Part shown: positions 55,633 through 64,000 of the stretch, in pieces
Layout of the letters: each line of letters begins with the position of its first letter
Position numbering within the stretch: position 1 is the stretch's first letter
From: Massilia putida
GTDB lineage: Bacteria; Pseudomonadota; Gammaproteobacteria; Burkholderiales; Burkholderiaceae_D
Length of the DNA stretch: 64,000 nt
Assembly: GCF_001941825.1 (NCBI RefSeq)
Contig: NZ_CP019038.1
Span: 4,464,001-4,528,000 of the forward strand
Direction of reading: 5' to 3'
Made by a program: the position numbers and the translations under genes
Notes under the pieces: generated by a model
Databases searched by the model: none
Told to the model about the DNA's origin: nothing
What the model saw: the letters and a program-made list of their open reading frames with translations, nothing else

Positions 55633-56211
55633 ATGAAAAAAATACTCGCCGCCGCCATCTTCCTGCTGGTGCCGCTGGCTGCTTCGGCCGAGAGGGCGGA
55701 CGCGCTCAAGCCGATCAACATCCAGTACGACAAGGCCAACGTCGACCAGGTGACGCAGAACTATGTCGCCACCGGCAACGTGATCATCACGCGCGGCACC
55801 ATGATCCTCAAGTCGGACCGCGCCGAGGTCAAGGAATCGCCGGACGGCTACCACACGTTCATCCTGACGGCCGAGCCGGGCAAGCTCGCGACCTTCCGCC
55901 AGAAGCGCGATGGCGGCCCCGACCTGTGGGACGAAGGCCGCGCCCAGCGCATCGAATACGACGAGCGCAACGACCTCGTCAAGCTGTTCTCGAAAGCGAT
56001 GATCCGCCAGCTCGAGGGCCAGAAGGTCACGCAGGAAATGGACAGCAAATTCATCTCCTACGACAACCGCAAAGAGGTGCTGGTCGGCCGCAACGACGCC
56101 ACCGGCGCCGACAAGCCGGGCAATGGCCGCGGCAGCATCACGCTGCAGCCGCACCGTGCGCCGGCGCAGGCGACCCCGGCGGCCGCCCCGGCACCGGCGG
56201 GCAAGCAATGA
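55633..56211 (+). CDS. lptA: LPS transport periplasmic protein LptA
   Basis: Periplasmic bridge protein of 192 residues that carries LPS between LptC and LptD. The signal peptide ends in SAERA, and the jellyroll includes [21 protein letters not shown] and [19 protein letters not shown]. An Ala/Pro-rich C-terminal tail (residues from about 170) is longer than in E. coli. Its stop overlaps the lptB start (ATGA at 56208). Confidence 0.95.
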   Translation: MKKILAAAIFLLVPLAASAERADALKPINIQYDKANVDQVTQNYVATGNVIITRGTMILKSDRAEVKESPDGYHTFILTAEPGKLATFRQKRDGGPDLWDEGRAQRIEYDERNDLVKLFSKAMIRQLEGQKVTQEMDSKFISYDNRKEVLVGRNDATGADKPGNGRGSITLQPHRAPAQATPAAAPAPAGKQ

Positions 56212-57002
56212 CGGAGGCCCGCACGATGGACGTACGCACCGAGGTTCCGCCGGTCGAATGCGGCGGCAGCACGCTGGTCGTCAAGGGCCTGCAGAAGAGC
56301 TACGGCAAGCGCCTCGTGGTGCGCGACGTGTCGCTGCAGGTCGCGTGCGGCGAAGTCGTCGGCCTGCTGGGGCCGAACGGCGCGGGCAAGACGACGTCGT
56401 TCTACATGATCGTGGGCCTGGTGCCGTCGGACGCCGGCAGCATCGACATCAACGGCACCGACATCATGCGCCTGCCGATCCACCGGCGCGCGCTGCTGGG
56501 CCTGTCGTACCTGCCGCAGGAAGCGTCGGTGTTCCGCAAGCTGACGGTCGAAGAGAACATCCGCGCCGTGCTGGAATTGCAGCGCGAGAACGGCAAGCCG
56601 CTGACCAAGACGCGCATCGCCGAACGCCTCGACGAGCTGCTGACCGAGCTGCAGATCGAAAAGTTGCGCGAGAGCCCGGCCCTGTCGCTGTCGGGCGGCG
56701 AGCGCCGCCGCGTGGAGATCGCGCGCGCCCTCGCGACCAATCCGCGCTTCGTGCTGCTGGACGAACCGTTCGCCGGCGTGGATCCAATTGCCGTCATCGA
56801 GATCCAACGTATCGTGCGCTTCCTGAAGGAGCGCGGCATCGGCGTGCTGATCACGGACCATAATGTGCGCGAGACGCTCGGCATCTGCGACCGCGCCTAC
56901 ATCATCAACCAGGGGGCGGTGCTGGCATCCGGCCGACCCGACGACATCATCGCCAATGAATCGGTGCGCCGCGTTTACCTGGGCGAACACTTCCGAATGT
57001 AG
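56208..57002 (+). CDS. lptB: LPS export ABC transporter ATPase LptB
   Basis: ATPase of the LptB2FG extractor, 264 residues. Walker A is GPNGAGKTT, the Q-loop is [18 protein letters not shown], the signature is [13 protein letters not shown], Walker B is [13 protein letters not shown], and the switch His is in [10 protein letters not shown]. An N-terminal extension of about 20 residues precedes the NBD. The start is the ATG overlapping lptA. The open frame upstream is lptA in another reading. rpoN follows after two bases. Confidence 0.96.
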   Translation: MTEARTMDVRTEVPPVECGGSTLVVKGLQKSYGKRLVVRDVSLQVACGEVVGLLGPNGAGKTTSFYMIVGLVPSDAGSIDINGTDIMRLPIHRRALLGLSYLPQEASVFRKLTVEENIRAVLELQRENGKPLTKTRIAERLDELLTELQIEKLRESPALSLSGGERRRVEIARALATNPRFVLLDEPFAGVDPIAVIEIQRIVRFLKERGIGVLITDHNVRETLGICDRAYIINQGAVLASGRPDDIIANESVRRVYLGEHFRM

Positions 57003-57004
57003 TC

Positions 57005-58504
57005 ATGAAACAGACGCTGCAACTCAAGACTTCACAGCACCTTGCACTGACGCCCCAACTCCAGCAATCGATCCGGCTGTTGCAGCTGTCGACTCTGGAG
57101 CTGCACCAGGAAATCGAGCAGGTCTTGAGCGAGAACCCCTTGCTCGAACGGCTCGACGATCCGCTCGACCGGTCGGTGCGCCTGCTGGCCGACGGCGCCA
57201 TCAACAGCGCGCCGGCATCGACGCAGGCCGGTGAGGCGCCGGCCGCGCAGGGCTCGGGCGAGGAGGGCGGCGCGCCCGCCGAGCATGGCAATGGCGAGAA
57301 CGGCGAAGCGGGTGGCGACAGCGGCGAAGGCGGCGGCAGCGAAGCCGGCGAGGACTGGGGCGAGTACGGCCGCAGCGGCAGCGGCGGCGACGATGAAGAC
57401 GGCCGCCCGCAACTGGAAGCGAGTCCCGTCACGCTGCGCGAGCACCTGATGGAGCAGGTGCGCCTGACGTGCTGCGCGCCGCGCGACTGCGCGCTCGTGG
57501 AACTCGTCGTCGATGCGCTGGACGACAACGGTTATCTGGAAGAGCCGCTGGAAGACATCCACGCGCGCCTGCCGGCCGAACTGGAGATCGAGTTCGAGGA
57601 ATTGCGCATGGCGCTCGCCCTCGTGCAAAGCATGGACCCGCCCGGCGTGGGTGCGCGCAGCGCGGCCGAATGCCTGGCCCTGCAGATCCGCCGCATGCCC
57701 GGCGTGCCGCTCGTCACGCGGCGCATGGCGCTCGTCATCGTCGAAAAATACCTGACGTGGTTCGCGCAGCGTGAATTCAACAAGCTCAAAAAGGCGCTCG
57801 ATTGCGACGACGAAGACCTGCGCGAAGCCCAGGCCGTCATCCGCCAGTGCAACCCCCATCCGGGCGCGGCGTTCGCCTCGGATGTGTCGGACTTCGTCGT
57901 GCCCGACGTGATCGTGCGCCGCGCCAAGGACGGCTGGAGCGTGCAGCTGAATCCGGAAGTGATGCCGCGCCTGCGCGTGAACAGCCTGTACGCCTCGCTG
58001 ATGAAGCAGGGGAAATCAGAAACACAGCTGGGTGCACAGTTGCAGGAAGCCAAGTGGCTCATCAAGAATATGCGGCAGCGCTTCGACACGATCCTGCGCG
58101 TGGCCCAGGCTATTGTGGATCGCCAGCGCAACTTTTTCTCGCATGGCGCAGTCGCGATGCGGCCCCTTGTTTTACGTGAGATAGCTGATACACTAGGTCT
58201 ACACGAGAGCACAATTTCTCGAGTCACAACTCAGAAATATATGCTGACCCCGCACGGCATGTTCGAGTTGAAGTATTTCTTCGGGAGTCACGTTGCCACC
58301 GAAGCGGGAGGCGAAGCATCGTCGACGGCAATACGGGCCCTCATCGTACAACTGACAGGAGCAGAAGACCCCAAGAATCCCTTATCCGACAGCAAGATCG
58401 CGGAGATGCTAGGGGAACAGGGAATGGTGATCGCGCGGCGCACGGTCGCGAAGTACCGTGAGGCGCTGAAGATTCCACCCGTCAGCCTCCGCAAATCCTT
58501 GTAG
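57005..58504 (+). CDS. rpoN: RNA polymerase sigma-54 factor
   Basis: Alternative sigma factor for nitrogen, pilus, motility and other enhancer-dependent genes. The product is 499 residues. Region I begins [29 protein letters not shown]. Region II is expanded into an acidic Gly/Glu/Ser-rich linker at about 73-135. The core-binding domain and helix-turn-helix follow ([20 protein letters not shown]). The RpoN box [10 protein letters not shown] is near residues 477-486. The start follows the lptB stop by two bases. hpf is 70 bases downstream. Confidence 0.96.
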   Translation: MKQTLQLKTSQHLALTPQLQQSIRLLQLSTLELHQEIEQVLSENPLLERLDDPLDRSVRLLADGAINSAPASTQAGEAPAAQGSGEEGGAPAEHGNGENGEAGGDSGEGGGSEAGEDWGEYGRSGSGGDDEDGRPQLEASPVTLREHLMEQVRLTCCAPRDCALVELVVDALDDNGYLEEPLEDIHARLPAELEIEFEELRMALALVQSMDPPGVGARSAAECLALQIRRMPGVPLVTRRMALVIVEKYLTWFAQREFNKLKKALDCDDEDLREAQAVIRQCNPHPGAAFASDVSDFVVPDVIVRRAKDGWSVQLNPEVMPRLRVNSLYASLMKQGKSETQLGAQLQEAKWLIKNMRQRFDTILRVAQAIVDRQRNFFSHGAVAMRPLVLREIADTLGLHESTISRVTTQKYMLTPHGMFELKYFFGSHVATEAGGEASSTAIRALIVQLTGAEDPKNPLSDSKIAEMLGEQGMVIARRTVAKYREALKIPPVSLRKSL

Positions 58505-58574
58505 CAAACTCTTGCAACAACGTTGCCATTTGCGCTTGATGCGCGCACGGCAACGCATCTTCAAAGGAGTGTGT

Positions 58575-58934
58575 ATGAATCTCACAATCAGCGGACATCA
58601 TCTCGATGTAACTCCAGCCATCCGAGAATACGTACAGAACAAGCTCGAACGCATCACCCGCCATTTCGATCAAGTGATCGATTCCCACGTCATCCTCTGC
58701 ATCGACAATCTCACCGAGAAAGAAAAACGCCAGAAAGCGGAGATCAACCTGCGTGTCGCGGGCAAGATCGTCCATGTCGCCAGTGCCGCGCACGATTTAT
58801 ATGCCGCGATCGACATGCTGATGGACCGCCTCGACCGTCAGGTCGTCAAGTACAAGCAAATGCTCAAGGATCATGACAACGCGTGCATCAAGCGCATGTC
58901 CGAAGGAGGAGAGGAAGCTGCCGTCGCGGCGTGA
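58575..58934 (+). CDS. hpf: Ribosome hibernation promoting factor
   Basis: Ribosome-associated protein that promotes 70S/100S hibernation in stationary phase. The product is 119 residues (short HPF/YhbH form): MNLTISGHHLDVTPAIREYV, HVILCIDNLTEKEKRQKAEINL and a VASAAHDLYAAIDMLMDRLDRQ region that contacts 16S rRNA. AAAGGAG precedes the ATG at 58575. rpoN-hpf linkage is near universal in proteobacteria. Confidence 0.96.
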   Translation: MNLTISGHHLDVTPAIREYVQNKLERITRHFDQVIDSHVILCIDNLTEKEKRQKAEINLRVAGKIVHVASAAHDLYAAIDMLMDRLDRQVVKYKQMLKDHDNACIKRMSEGGEEAAVAA

Positions 58935-58959
58935 TACCACGCCAGCCGCAGCACCGAGG

Positions 58960-58992
58960 AACGAAGGGCGCATTGGCGCCCTTTTCGTTTTT
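58960..58992 (+). terminator. Terminator of the rpoN-hpf transcript
   Basis: AACGAAGGGCGC pairs with GCGCCCTTTTCGTT around ATTG and is followed by T residues. Confidence 0.85.
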
Positions 58993-59000
58993 ATGGGCGC

Positions 59001-59006
59001 TACAAT
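59001..59006 (+). promoter_or_regulatory. Candidate -10 element upstream of the enoyl-CoA-hydratase-family gene
   Basis: TACAAT just after the hpf terminator. A strong Shine-Dalgarno-like AAGGAGGA follows at 59029-59036, but the next start codon is 125 bases away beyond the structured repeat. Confidence 0.4.
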
Positions 59007-59036
59007 GTATCTCTGATTATTTCAATAACAAGGAGG

Positions 59037-59150
59037 AGCCTCGCAAAACCGTCGCGAGCGGCAGCAATGTTGTTTGAGAAGCGCAGCTGTACGACGAGTA
59101 CAGCGAGCATCGCGGAACGACAGTGCAACGCGCAGCAGGTTTTTCGACGC
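59037..59150 (+). repeat. Structured dispersed element, copy B (family R3)
   Basis: A 114-base copy with ends GCCTCGCAAAACC and GGTTTTTCGACGC (11 of 13 paired). The middle stem is TGTTGTTT with GAACGACA (two G-U pairs), and the central hairpin is CTGTAC-GACGA-GTACAG. It lies between a strong ribosome-binding-site-like sequence and the next start codon. Confidence 0.8.
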
Positions 59151-59161
59151 GCCGAAGAGAC

Positions 59162-60247
59162 ATGACCGAACACGTACTGACGCGGATCGCCAACCGCACG
59201 GGCATCATCACCCTGGACCGACCGAAAGCGCTGAACTCGCTGTCGCTGGACATGGTCCGCGCACTCACTGCGACGCTGCTCGCCTGGCGCGAACATGCCG
59301 GCATCGACGCCGTCGTCATCGCCAGCACGAGCGAGAAAGCCTTGTGCGCCGGCGGCGACATCCGCTTCTTCCATGAGGCCGGCAAAGCCACGCCGCAGAC
59401 GGGCAGTCCGCTGCTGGAAGATTTCTTCACCGAGGAATACGCGCTCAACCACCTGATCCACTTTTACCCGAAGCCGTATATCGCGCTGATGGATGGCGTG
59501 GTGATGGGCGGCGGCATGGGCATCGCCCAGGGCGGGCCGGATTGCGGCCTGCGCATCGTGACGGAGCGCTCGAAGATCGCCATGCCCGAGGTGAACATCG
59601 GCCTGTTTCCGGACGTGGGCGGCAGCCACTTCCTGTCGCATGCGCCGGGCCGCCTAGGCCACTACCTTGGCGTGACGGGCGTGACCATCGGCGCCGCGGA
59701 CGCCATCTACGTCGGCCTGGCCGACGTGTTCGTACCGGCCGCCCAACTGGACGCGCTGCGCGCGCTGATCGAGTCGACGCCAGGCGCGGAACTGCCGGGC
59801 GCGATCCGCGCGTTTGCCGCGCCGTTCGCGCCCGACGCCGGCGAGCTGGCAGCGCAGCGCGAGGCGATCGACCGCCACTTCGGCGCGGACTCCGTCGCGG
59901 CCGTGATGGCATCGCTGGAAACCGATGCGAGCCCGTTCGCGCACAAGACGCTGGCCACGATGCGCCAGCGCTCGCCGCTGATGATGTCCGTGACGCGCGA
60001 GATGCTCGTGCGCGGCGCAAGCCTCGGCGTGGCCGACTGCCTGCGCATGGAACGCTCGCTCGTGCGCCGCACGTTCGAACACGGCGAGGTGCTGGAAGGC
60101 GTGCGCGCGCTCGTGATCGACAAGGACAATACGCCGCAGTGGAAACCGCCTCTGCTCGCCGACGTCACGCCGGAGATGGTGGCGTGGTTTTTCGCGCCCG
60201 TGTGGCCGGCGCACGCGCATCCGCTGCGCGATCTGCGCGATTCGTGA
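59162..60247 (+). CDS. Enoyl-CoA hydratase/3-hydroxyisobutyryl-CoA hydrolase family protein
   Basis: Crotonase-fold protein of 361 residues, the length and layout of 3-hydroxyisobutyryl-CoA hydrolases (valine degradation). It has ITLDRPKALNSLSLDMV, the first oxyanion segment ALCAGGDIRFFHEAG, the second GVVMGGGMGIAQGG, and the catalytic Glu in MPEVNIGLFPDVGGS. The ATG at 59162 is chosen. An upstream extension would lie in the repeat. No clear ribosome-binding site directly precedes it. It overlaps the next gene by GTGA. No other valine-degradation gene is nearby, so the exact substrate is inferred. Confidence 0.88.
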   Translation: MTEHVLTRIANRTGIITLDRPKALNSLSLDMVRALTATLLAWREHAGIDAVVIASTSEKALCAGGDIRFFHEAGKATPQTGSPLLEDFFTEEYALNHLIHFYPKPYIALMDGVVMGGGMGIAQGGPDCGLRIVTERSKIAMPEVNIGLFPDVGGSHFLSHAPGRLGHYLGVTGVTIGAADAIYVGLADVFVPAAQLDALRALIESTPGAELPGAIRAFAAPFAPDAGELAAQREAIDRHFGADSVAAVMASLETDASPFAHKTLATMRQRSPLMMSVTREMLVRGASLGVADCLRMERSLVRRTFEHGEVLEGVRALVIDKDNTPQWKPPLLADVTPEMVAWFFAPVWPAHAHPLRDLRDS

Positions 60248-60717
60248 TCGAACTGCGCTTCGAGTCCGAGCTGGCCGCCGCACCGGACACGGTGTGGCGA
60301 TGGGCGACGTCGGTCGACGGCATTGCCGACGAGATGTCGCCGCTGCTGCGCATGACGTTCCCGCGCGGGATGCGTGCGCTGCCTGCGGATGCCTGCGCAC
60401 CGGGCCAGCGCCTGTGCCGCAGCTGGCTTCTTTTGCTGCGCGTGCTGCCCATCGACTGGAGCGACCTGACCCTCGTCGAACTCGACCCGGGCCGGCGTTT
60501 TCTCGAACGCTCGCCGATGCTGTCGATGGCGTTCTGGCAGCACGAGCGCACGATCTCGCCGTCACCGCGCGGCGCCAGCGTGATCGACAACCTGACGTTC
60601 CGCCCGCGCCGTCCGCTCCCGCGTGCGCTCGTGCGCGCGAGCGTGGCGCTGTTCTTCCGCCATCGCCACGCGCGGTTGCGGCGGCGCTTCGGCGCTAGCC
60701 GACCGGAGACGGCATGA
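60244..60717 (+). CDS. SRPBCC-like (START/Bet v1 fold) protein
   Basis: A 157-residue protein starting at a GTG that overlaps the preceding stop. The pattern [32 protein letters not shown] at the start and a C-terminal amphipathic helix ([22 protein letters not shown]) fit a SRPBCC ligand-binding fold. The similarity is weak and the function unknown. It overlaps the following phosphotransferase gene by ATGA, so the three genes are probably translated together. Confidence 0.7.
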   Translation: MIELRFESELAAAPDTVWRWATSVDGIADEMSPLLRMTFPRGMRALPADACAPGQRLCRSWLLLLRVLPIDWSDLTLVELDPGRRFLERSPMLSMAFWQHERTISPSPRGASVIDNLTFRPRRPLPRALVRASVALFFRHRHARLRRRFGASRPETA

Positions 60718-61494
60718 CGCGACCACACGCACCCGCCGCCTGGACGGCACGCCTGGCCGGCTACCGCTGGACGGGCCAGGACACCGGTTGTTCGGAGGCC
60801 GACGTGTTCCGTCTCGACGCACCGGGCAAGCCCGTCCTGTTCGCGAAGACCGAATCCGCCGATCCGCTGGCGGAACTGCGCGACGAGGCGGCGCGCCTGC
60901 GCTGGCTGGCTGGCCGGCGCCGGCGTGCCGTGCGCGCCGGTGCTCGACCTGACGCAGGAGGCGGGTATGGACTGGCTGCTGCTCGGCGCCGTGCCGGGGC
61001 GCGATTTGCTGGCCGCCCGCCTGGCGCCGGCCGTCAAGGTCGCGCGGCTGGCGGCGGCGCTGCGGGCGCTGCACGCGCTCGATATCGCCACGTGCCCGTT
61101 CGACCACCGCGCGGCCCGGCGCATCGAACGGGCCAAGGCACGCCTGGAGGCCGGATTGGTGGACGAGGATGACCTCGACGATGAACACCACGGCACCGGG
61201 CCCGCCGTGCTGTTCGCGCGCATGGCCGCGCAGGCGCCGCATGGCGAAGACCTGGTCGTCACGCACGGCGACGCCTGCCTGCCGAACCTGATCGTCGATG
61301 ATGAAGGGGATGCGGGCTGGATCGATTGCGGCCGCCTGGGCGTGGCGGACCGCTGGCAAGACCTGGCGCTGGCCACGCGCGACATCGCGGAAGCATTGGG
61401 CGACGCGTGGGTCGAGCCGTTCCTGGACGCCTACGGCACGCGCTTCGACGCTGCGCGCAGCCGTTTTTATCGGCTGCTCGACGAGTTCTTTTGA
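60714..61494 (+). pseudogene. Aminoglycoside 3'-phosphotransferase-like gene, frameshifted
   Basis: APH-family kinase split across two frames. The first part (from the ATG at 60714) runs to ...[10 protein letters not shown]. The second, in the next frame, continues [20 protein letters not shown] through the catalytic [13 protein letters not shown] and metal-binding [19 protein letters not shown] to YRLLDEFF. The break coincides with GCTGGCTGGCTGGCC at 60901-60915. Removing one 4-base unit restores a single ~259-residue frame. It is either a phase-variable gene in the off state, a fresh pseudogene or a sequencing slip. The catalytic parts are otherwise intact. Confidence 0.8.
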
Positions 61495-61502
61495 TTCCCG
61501 CG

Positions 61503-61565
61503 CGGGCATGGGGTGCCCGCCCTACGTGTAGGCGGCCGGGTGGGCACCCGTGCCCACGCGTGACG
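61503..61565. repeat. GTAGGGTGG-type dispersed repeat (family R1)
   Basis: CGGGCATGGGGTGCCCGCCCTAC is followed by GGGTGGGCACCCGTGCCCACGCG, in the convergent gap between the phosphotransferase gene and rapZ. Confidence 0.7.
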
Positions 61566-61585
61566 CCTGCGATTCGTTGGCCGTG

Positions 61586-62449
61586 TCAGGGCTGTTCGCG
61601 GTGCCGCACGACGACCCGTTCCGTGCCGCCGAAATAGGCGCCGAGCCGCTCCGCCATGTACACGGACCGGTGCTGGCCGCCCGTGCAGCCGACCGCCACC
61701 GTCAGATAGCTGCGGTTGTCCTTCTTGAACGACGGCAGCCACTTGGTGATGAAGGCGCGGATGTCGGACAGCAGTTCGGCCGCCTGCGGTTGGGCGTCGA
61801 GGAAGGCGATCACGGGGGCGTCCTTGCCGTTCAGCGGGCGCAAAGTGAGGTCGTAATACGGGTTCGGCACGGCGCGTACGTCGAACACGAAGTCGGCGTC
61901 GAGCGGCACGCCGCGCTTGAACGCGAACGATTCGAAGTACAAGGTCAGCGGCGCGTACGTGACCTCGGCCAGTTCCTTGACCCAGGCGCGCAGCTTGTTG
62001 GCCGACAGTTCGGACGTGTCGATCACGTGGCCCATCTTCTCGATCGGTCCCAAGCGGTCGCGCTCTTCCGAAATGCATTCGATCAGCGTGCGGCGCGACG
62101 CGGGGTTCTCGCCCGGCCGCAGTTCGTGCGACAGCGGATGGCTGCGGCGCGTCTCGGAAAAGCGCGCGACGAGCGAGTGCGTGCTGGCGGTCAGGAAGAT
62201 CACCTTGACCTGGTGACCGGCGTCGCGGAGCAGGGCGACGGTCGTCGGCAGTTCGGCCAGCGATTCGGCGCTGCGCGCGTCGACGGCGACGGCGATGCGT
62301 TTCGTGTCGCCGCCTTCGATGGTGCCGACGAGGGCCGGCAGCAGGGCGGGGGGCAGGTTGTCGACGCAGTAATAGCCCGCGTCTTCGAGGACGTTCAGGG
62401 CGACGGATTTACCGGAGCCCGAGATACCGGTGATGAGTAGGATGCGCAT
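61586..62449 (-). CDS. rapZ: RNase adapter protein RapZ
   Basis: P-loop nucleotide-binding protein of 287 residues. In enterobacteria it delivers the small RNA GlmZ to RNase E and senses glucosamine-6-phosphate. Walker A is GISGSGKS at residues 8-15. The C-terminal domain has [31 protein letters not shown] and [16 protein letters not shown]. The ATG at 62449 starts the canonical [11 protein letters not shown]. It is last in the minus-strand ptsN-hprK-rapZ set. Confidence 0.95.
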   Translation of the reverse strand: MRILLITGISGSGKSVALNVLEDAGYYCVDNLPPALLPALVGTIEGGDTKRIAVAVDARSAESLAELPTTVALLRDAGHQVKVIFLTASTHSLVARFSETRRSHPLSHELRPGENPASRRTLIECISEERDRLGPIEKMGHVIDTSELSANKLRAWVKELAEVTYAPLTLYFESFAFKRGVPLDADFVFDVRAVPNPYYDLTLRPLNGKDAPVIAFLDAQPQAAELLSDIRAFITKWLPSFKKDNRSYLTVAVGCTGGQHRSVYMAERLGAYFGGTERVVVRHREQP

Positions 62450-62553
62450 GGGGCGATGATAGCATCGGCCCGTGTTTGCCGCAGCGCACAAGGCTTATGG
62501 TTGAGGTGTTTGCAACAGGCTCCGGCGGCGCGCTGTTCGATTTTTGAAACGCT

Positions 62554-62685
62554 GTATGGACTCCCGCCTGCACGGGAAGTCGTTTCCGGCAATGCCGGGA
62601 ATGACGGTCGTTTCAGGACCCGTATTTAGGTCGGTTCGGGATCCGTATTTAAAAACGTCGTTCCCGCGAAAGCGGGAACCCATAC
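62554..62685. repeat. CGTCGTTCCCG-type repeat, inverted pair (family R2)
   Basis: It begins GTATGGACTCCCGCCTGCACGG and ends CGTTCCCGCGAAAGCGGGAACC just before CATAC, with a TTCCGGCAATGCCGGGAA hairpin between. It lies in the hprK-rapZ gap of the same-strand gene set. Confidence 0.75.
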
Positions 62686-62695
62686 TGAACATCCG

Positions 62696-63631
62696 TCAGT
62701 CGCTCGACATCGCCTGCCGCTGCCGCTCCATGAACTCCTGCAGCGTATCGATCCCGCGCAGCTGCAGAATCGTATTGCGCACGGCGGCCTCCAGCAGCAC
62801 CGCGATGTTGCGGCCGGCCGCGACGGGGATGACCACTTTGCGGATCGGCAGGCCCAGCACGTCCTCGGTGGGGAAGTGGAACGGAAGGCGTTCGACTTCT
62901 TCGTCCAGCGCGCCGCGCTTGACGAGGTGGACGATCAGTTTGAGGCGCATCTTGCGGCGCACGGCCGTCTCGCCGAAGATCGCCTTGATGTCCAGCAGGC
63001 CCAGGCCGCGCACTTCGAGCAGGTTCTGCAGCAGCGGCGGGCAGCGGCCTTCGATCATGTTCGGCGCGATGCGCGAGAATTCGACGGCGTCGTCGGCAAC
63101 GAGGCCGTGCGAACGCGAGATCAGTTCCAGACCGAGCTCGCTCTTGCCGAGGCCCGAGTCGCCCGTGATCAGCACGCCGACACCCAGCACGTCCATGAAC
63201 ACGCCGTGCATGATGACGCGCTGCGCCAGCTTCTTCGACAGGTACACGCGCAGGTAGTCGATCACCTGCGCGGCCGGCAGCGGCGTCGAGAACAGCGGGA
63301 TGTTCTGCTCGTCGCAGATGGCGAGGATGTCCGGCGGCGTGTCGAGGCCCTGGGCGATGAACAGGGCCGGCGGGCCGCCCGCGATCAGTTCGCCGATCAG
63401 GTGGCTGCGCGAGCCGGACTTCAGGCGCTGGTAGTAATTCAGTTCCTGGTGACCGAACACCTGCATGCGGCCCGGGTGGATCAGGTTCAGGTGACCCACC
63501 TGGTCCGCGGCCGAGACGGCGTCGCCGGAAATCTGGCGTTCTCCACCCGGGAATCCTGCGAACCAGCCCAGTTGCAGGCTGTCGCGGTTGTCGTCGTACA
63601 GCCGTTGGATGGTCAGCGGAGTCTGCAGCAT
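62696..63631 (-). CDS. hprK: HPr kinase/phosphorylase
   Basis: Phosphorylates and dephosphorylates Ser46 of HPr-type phosphocarriers. The 311-residue protein has an N-terminal Mur-ligase-like domain and a C-terminal kinase domain with Walker A GDSGLGKS at 157-164, the capping-loop region [16 protein letters not shown] and the signature [16 protein letters not shown]. In betaproteobacteria it works with a partial PTS together with PtsN. It lies 16 bases after ptsN on the same strand. Confidence 0.96.
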   Translation of the reverse strand: MLQTPLTIQRLYDDNRDSLQLGWFAGFPGGERQISGDAVSAADQVGHLNLIHPGRMQVFGHQELNYYQRLKSGSRSHLIGELIAGGPPALFIAQGLDTPPDILAICDEQNIPLFSTPLPAAQVIDYLRVYLSKKLAQRVIMHGVFMDVLGVGVLITGDSGLGKSELGLELISRSHGLVADDAVEFSRIAPNMIEGRCPPLLQNLLEVRGLGLLDIKAIFGETAVRRKMRLKLIVHLVKRGALDEEVERLPFHFPTEDVLGLPIRKVVIPVAAGRNIAVLLEAAVRNTILQLRGIDTLQEFMERQRQAMSSD

Positions 63632-63647
63632 GGTCGCTTTCGCAAGG

Positions 63648-64000
63648 TCAGCCGAGGGCTTGCAGGCTCGGCTGCCAGTTGATGATGCGTTCGTAGACGG
63701 ATTTCGGATCCGTGTCGGTCGTCAGGGCCGTGCGGATCGCCTCGTCGGAGAACAGTTCCGCGATCTCCGACAGGATCTCGAGGTGCTGTTGCGTGACATG
63801 ATCCGGGATCAGGAGGAAGAACAGCAGCTTGACCGGCTGGCCGTCCGGCGATTCGAACGGAATCGGTTCAAGCAGGCGCACGAACGCGGCCAGCGGCGAT
63901 TTGAGGCTTTTGCTGCCCTTGATGCGGCCGTGCGGCACGGCGACGCCGTGACCGAGTCCGGTGGAGCCGAGTCGCTCGCGCGCGAACAGATTGTCCGACA
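63648..64000 (-). CDS. ptsN: Nitrogen PTS EIIA protein, C-terminal part (runs off the window)
   Basis: Regulatory EIIA(Ntr) phosphoacceptor of the nitrogen-related PTS. About 117 codons are visible, from [20 protein letters not shown] through the phosphorylatable His in GVAVPHGRI to a C-terminus [12 protein letters not shown]. The middle has [19 protein letters not shown] and [11 protein letters not shown], standard for the family. The gene is normally found just downstream of rpoN-hpf in the same direction. Here it is on the opposite strand. Confidence 0.94.
   Translation of the reverse strand, partial: SDNLFARERLGSTGLGHGVAVPHGRIKGSKSLKSPLAAFVRLLEPIPFESPDGQPVKLLFFLLIPDHVTQQHLEILSEIAELFSDEAIRTALTTDTDPKSVYERIINWQPSLQALG

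Overview
The window is GC-rich, densely packed chromosomal DNA from a Gram-negative bacterium. It has an lpt/kds lipopolysaccharide pathway, a type IV pilus pilMNOPQ-aro block, a Lol lipoprotein system, a CTC-type L25, and the rpoN-hpf and rapZ-hprK-ptsN sets. Gene content and order fit a betaproteobacterium of the order Burkholderiales. The dispersed intergenic repeats and a degraded PEP-CTERM gene make Oxalobacteraceae (Massilia/Duganella-like) my best guess. That assignment is an inference from context, not from a database search.

Layout. Positions 1-3461 hold lysA (partial), an LptM-type lipoprotein, cyaY and the bifunctional penicillin-binding protein mrcA. Positions 3751-8816 are the pilMNOPQ operon, followed by an Ig-like (Big-1) lipoprotein, a fused aroK-aroB gene and a dGTPase. 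Positions 13733-18405 carry a VOC protein, then mutY, a dynamin-like GTPase and mutM. Positions 18606-33814 follow a recognisable housekeeping order (TPR lipoprotein, lolB, ispE, tRNA-Gln, prs, rplY, pth, ychF). This order is interrupted twice by accessory genes: two paralogous LuxR-type regulators with decayed HD-GYP domains, an exported alpha/beta hydrolase, cspA, a GNAT acetyltransferase, a transglutaminase-like protein lacking its catalytic residues, and a patatin. Next come a PEP-CTERM gene remnant, a PhoX phosphatase and the thiCSGDE operon with a TPP riboswitch.

Positions 42137-49381 form an eight-gene minus-strand operon. It encodes a GntR/HutC regulator, an AprA-like flavoprotein, an AprB-like ferredoxin, an ABC importer of the nitrate/sulfonate/taurine type, a HEAT-repeat protein and a DUF971 protein. 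I regard it as the best candidate for an undescribed metabolic system here. To its right lie an esterase, a GAF-GGDEF diguanylate cyclase, a KefB/C-type antiporter, and the kdsD-kdsC-lptC-lptA-lptB-rpoN-hpf cluster. After these come an enoyl-CoA-hydratase-family gene, a SRPBCC gene, a frameshifted aminoglycoside phosphotransferase, and rapZ-hprK-ptsN on the opposite strand.

Four dispersed repeat families occupy the gaps between genes. The most striking is a ~115-bp element (three copies, at 25750, 40766 and 59037) with nested inverted repeats. Its stems are kept although their bases differ between copies, so it looks like a mobile structured RNA or DNA element. All three copies lie in 5' leaders. 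The other families are a GTAGGGTGG palindrome, a CGTCGTTCCCG palindrome, and a CCGGGGTCAGAGC repeat next to mutY.
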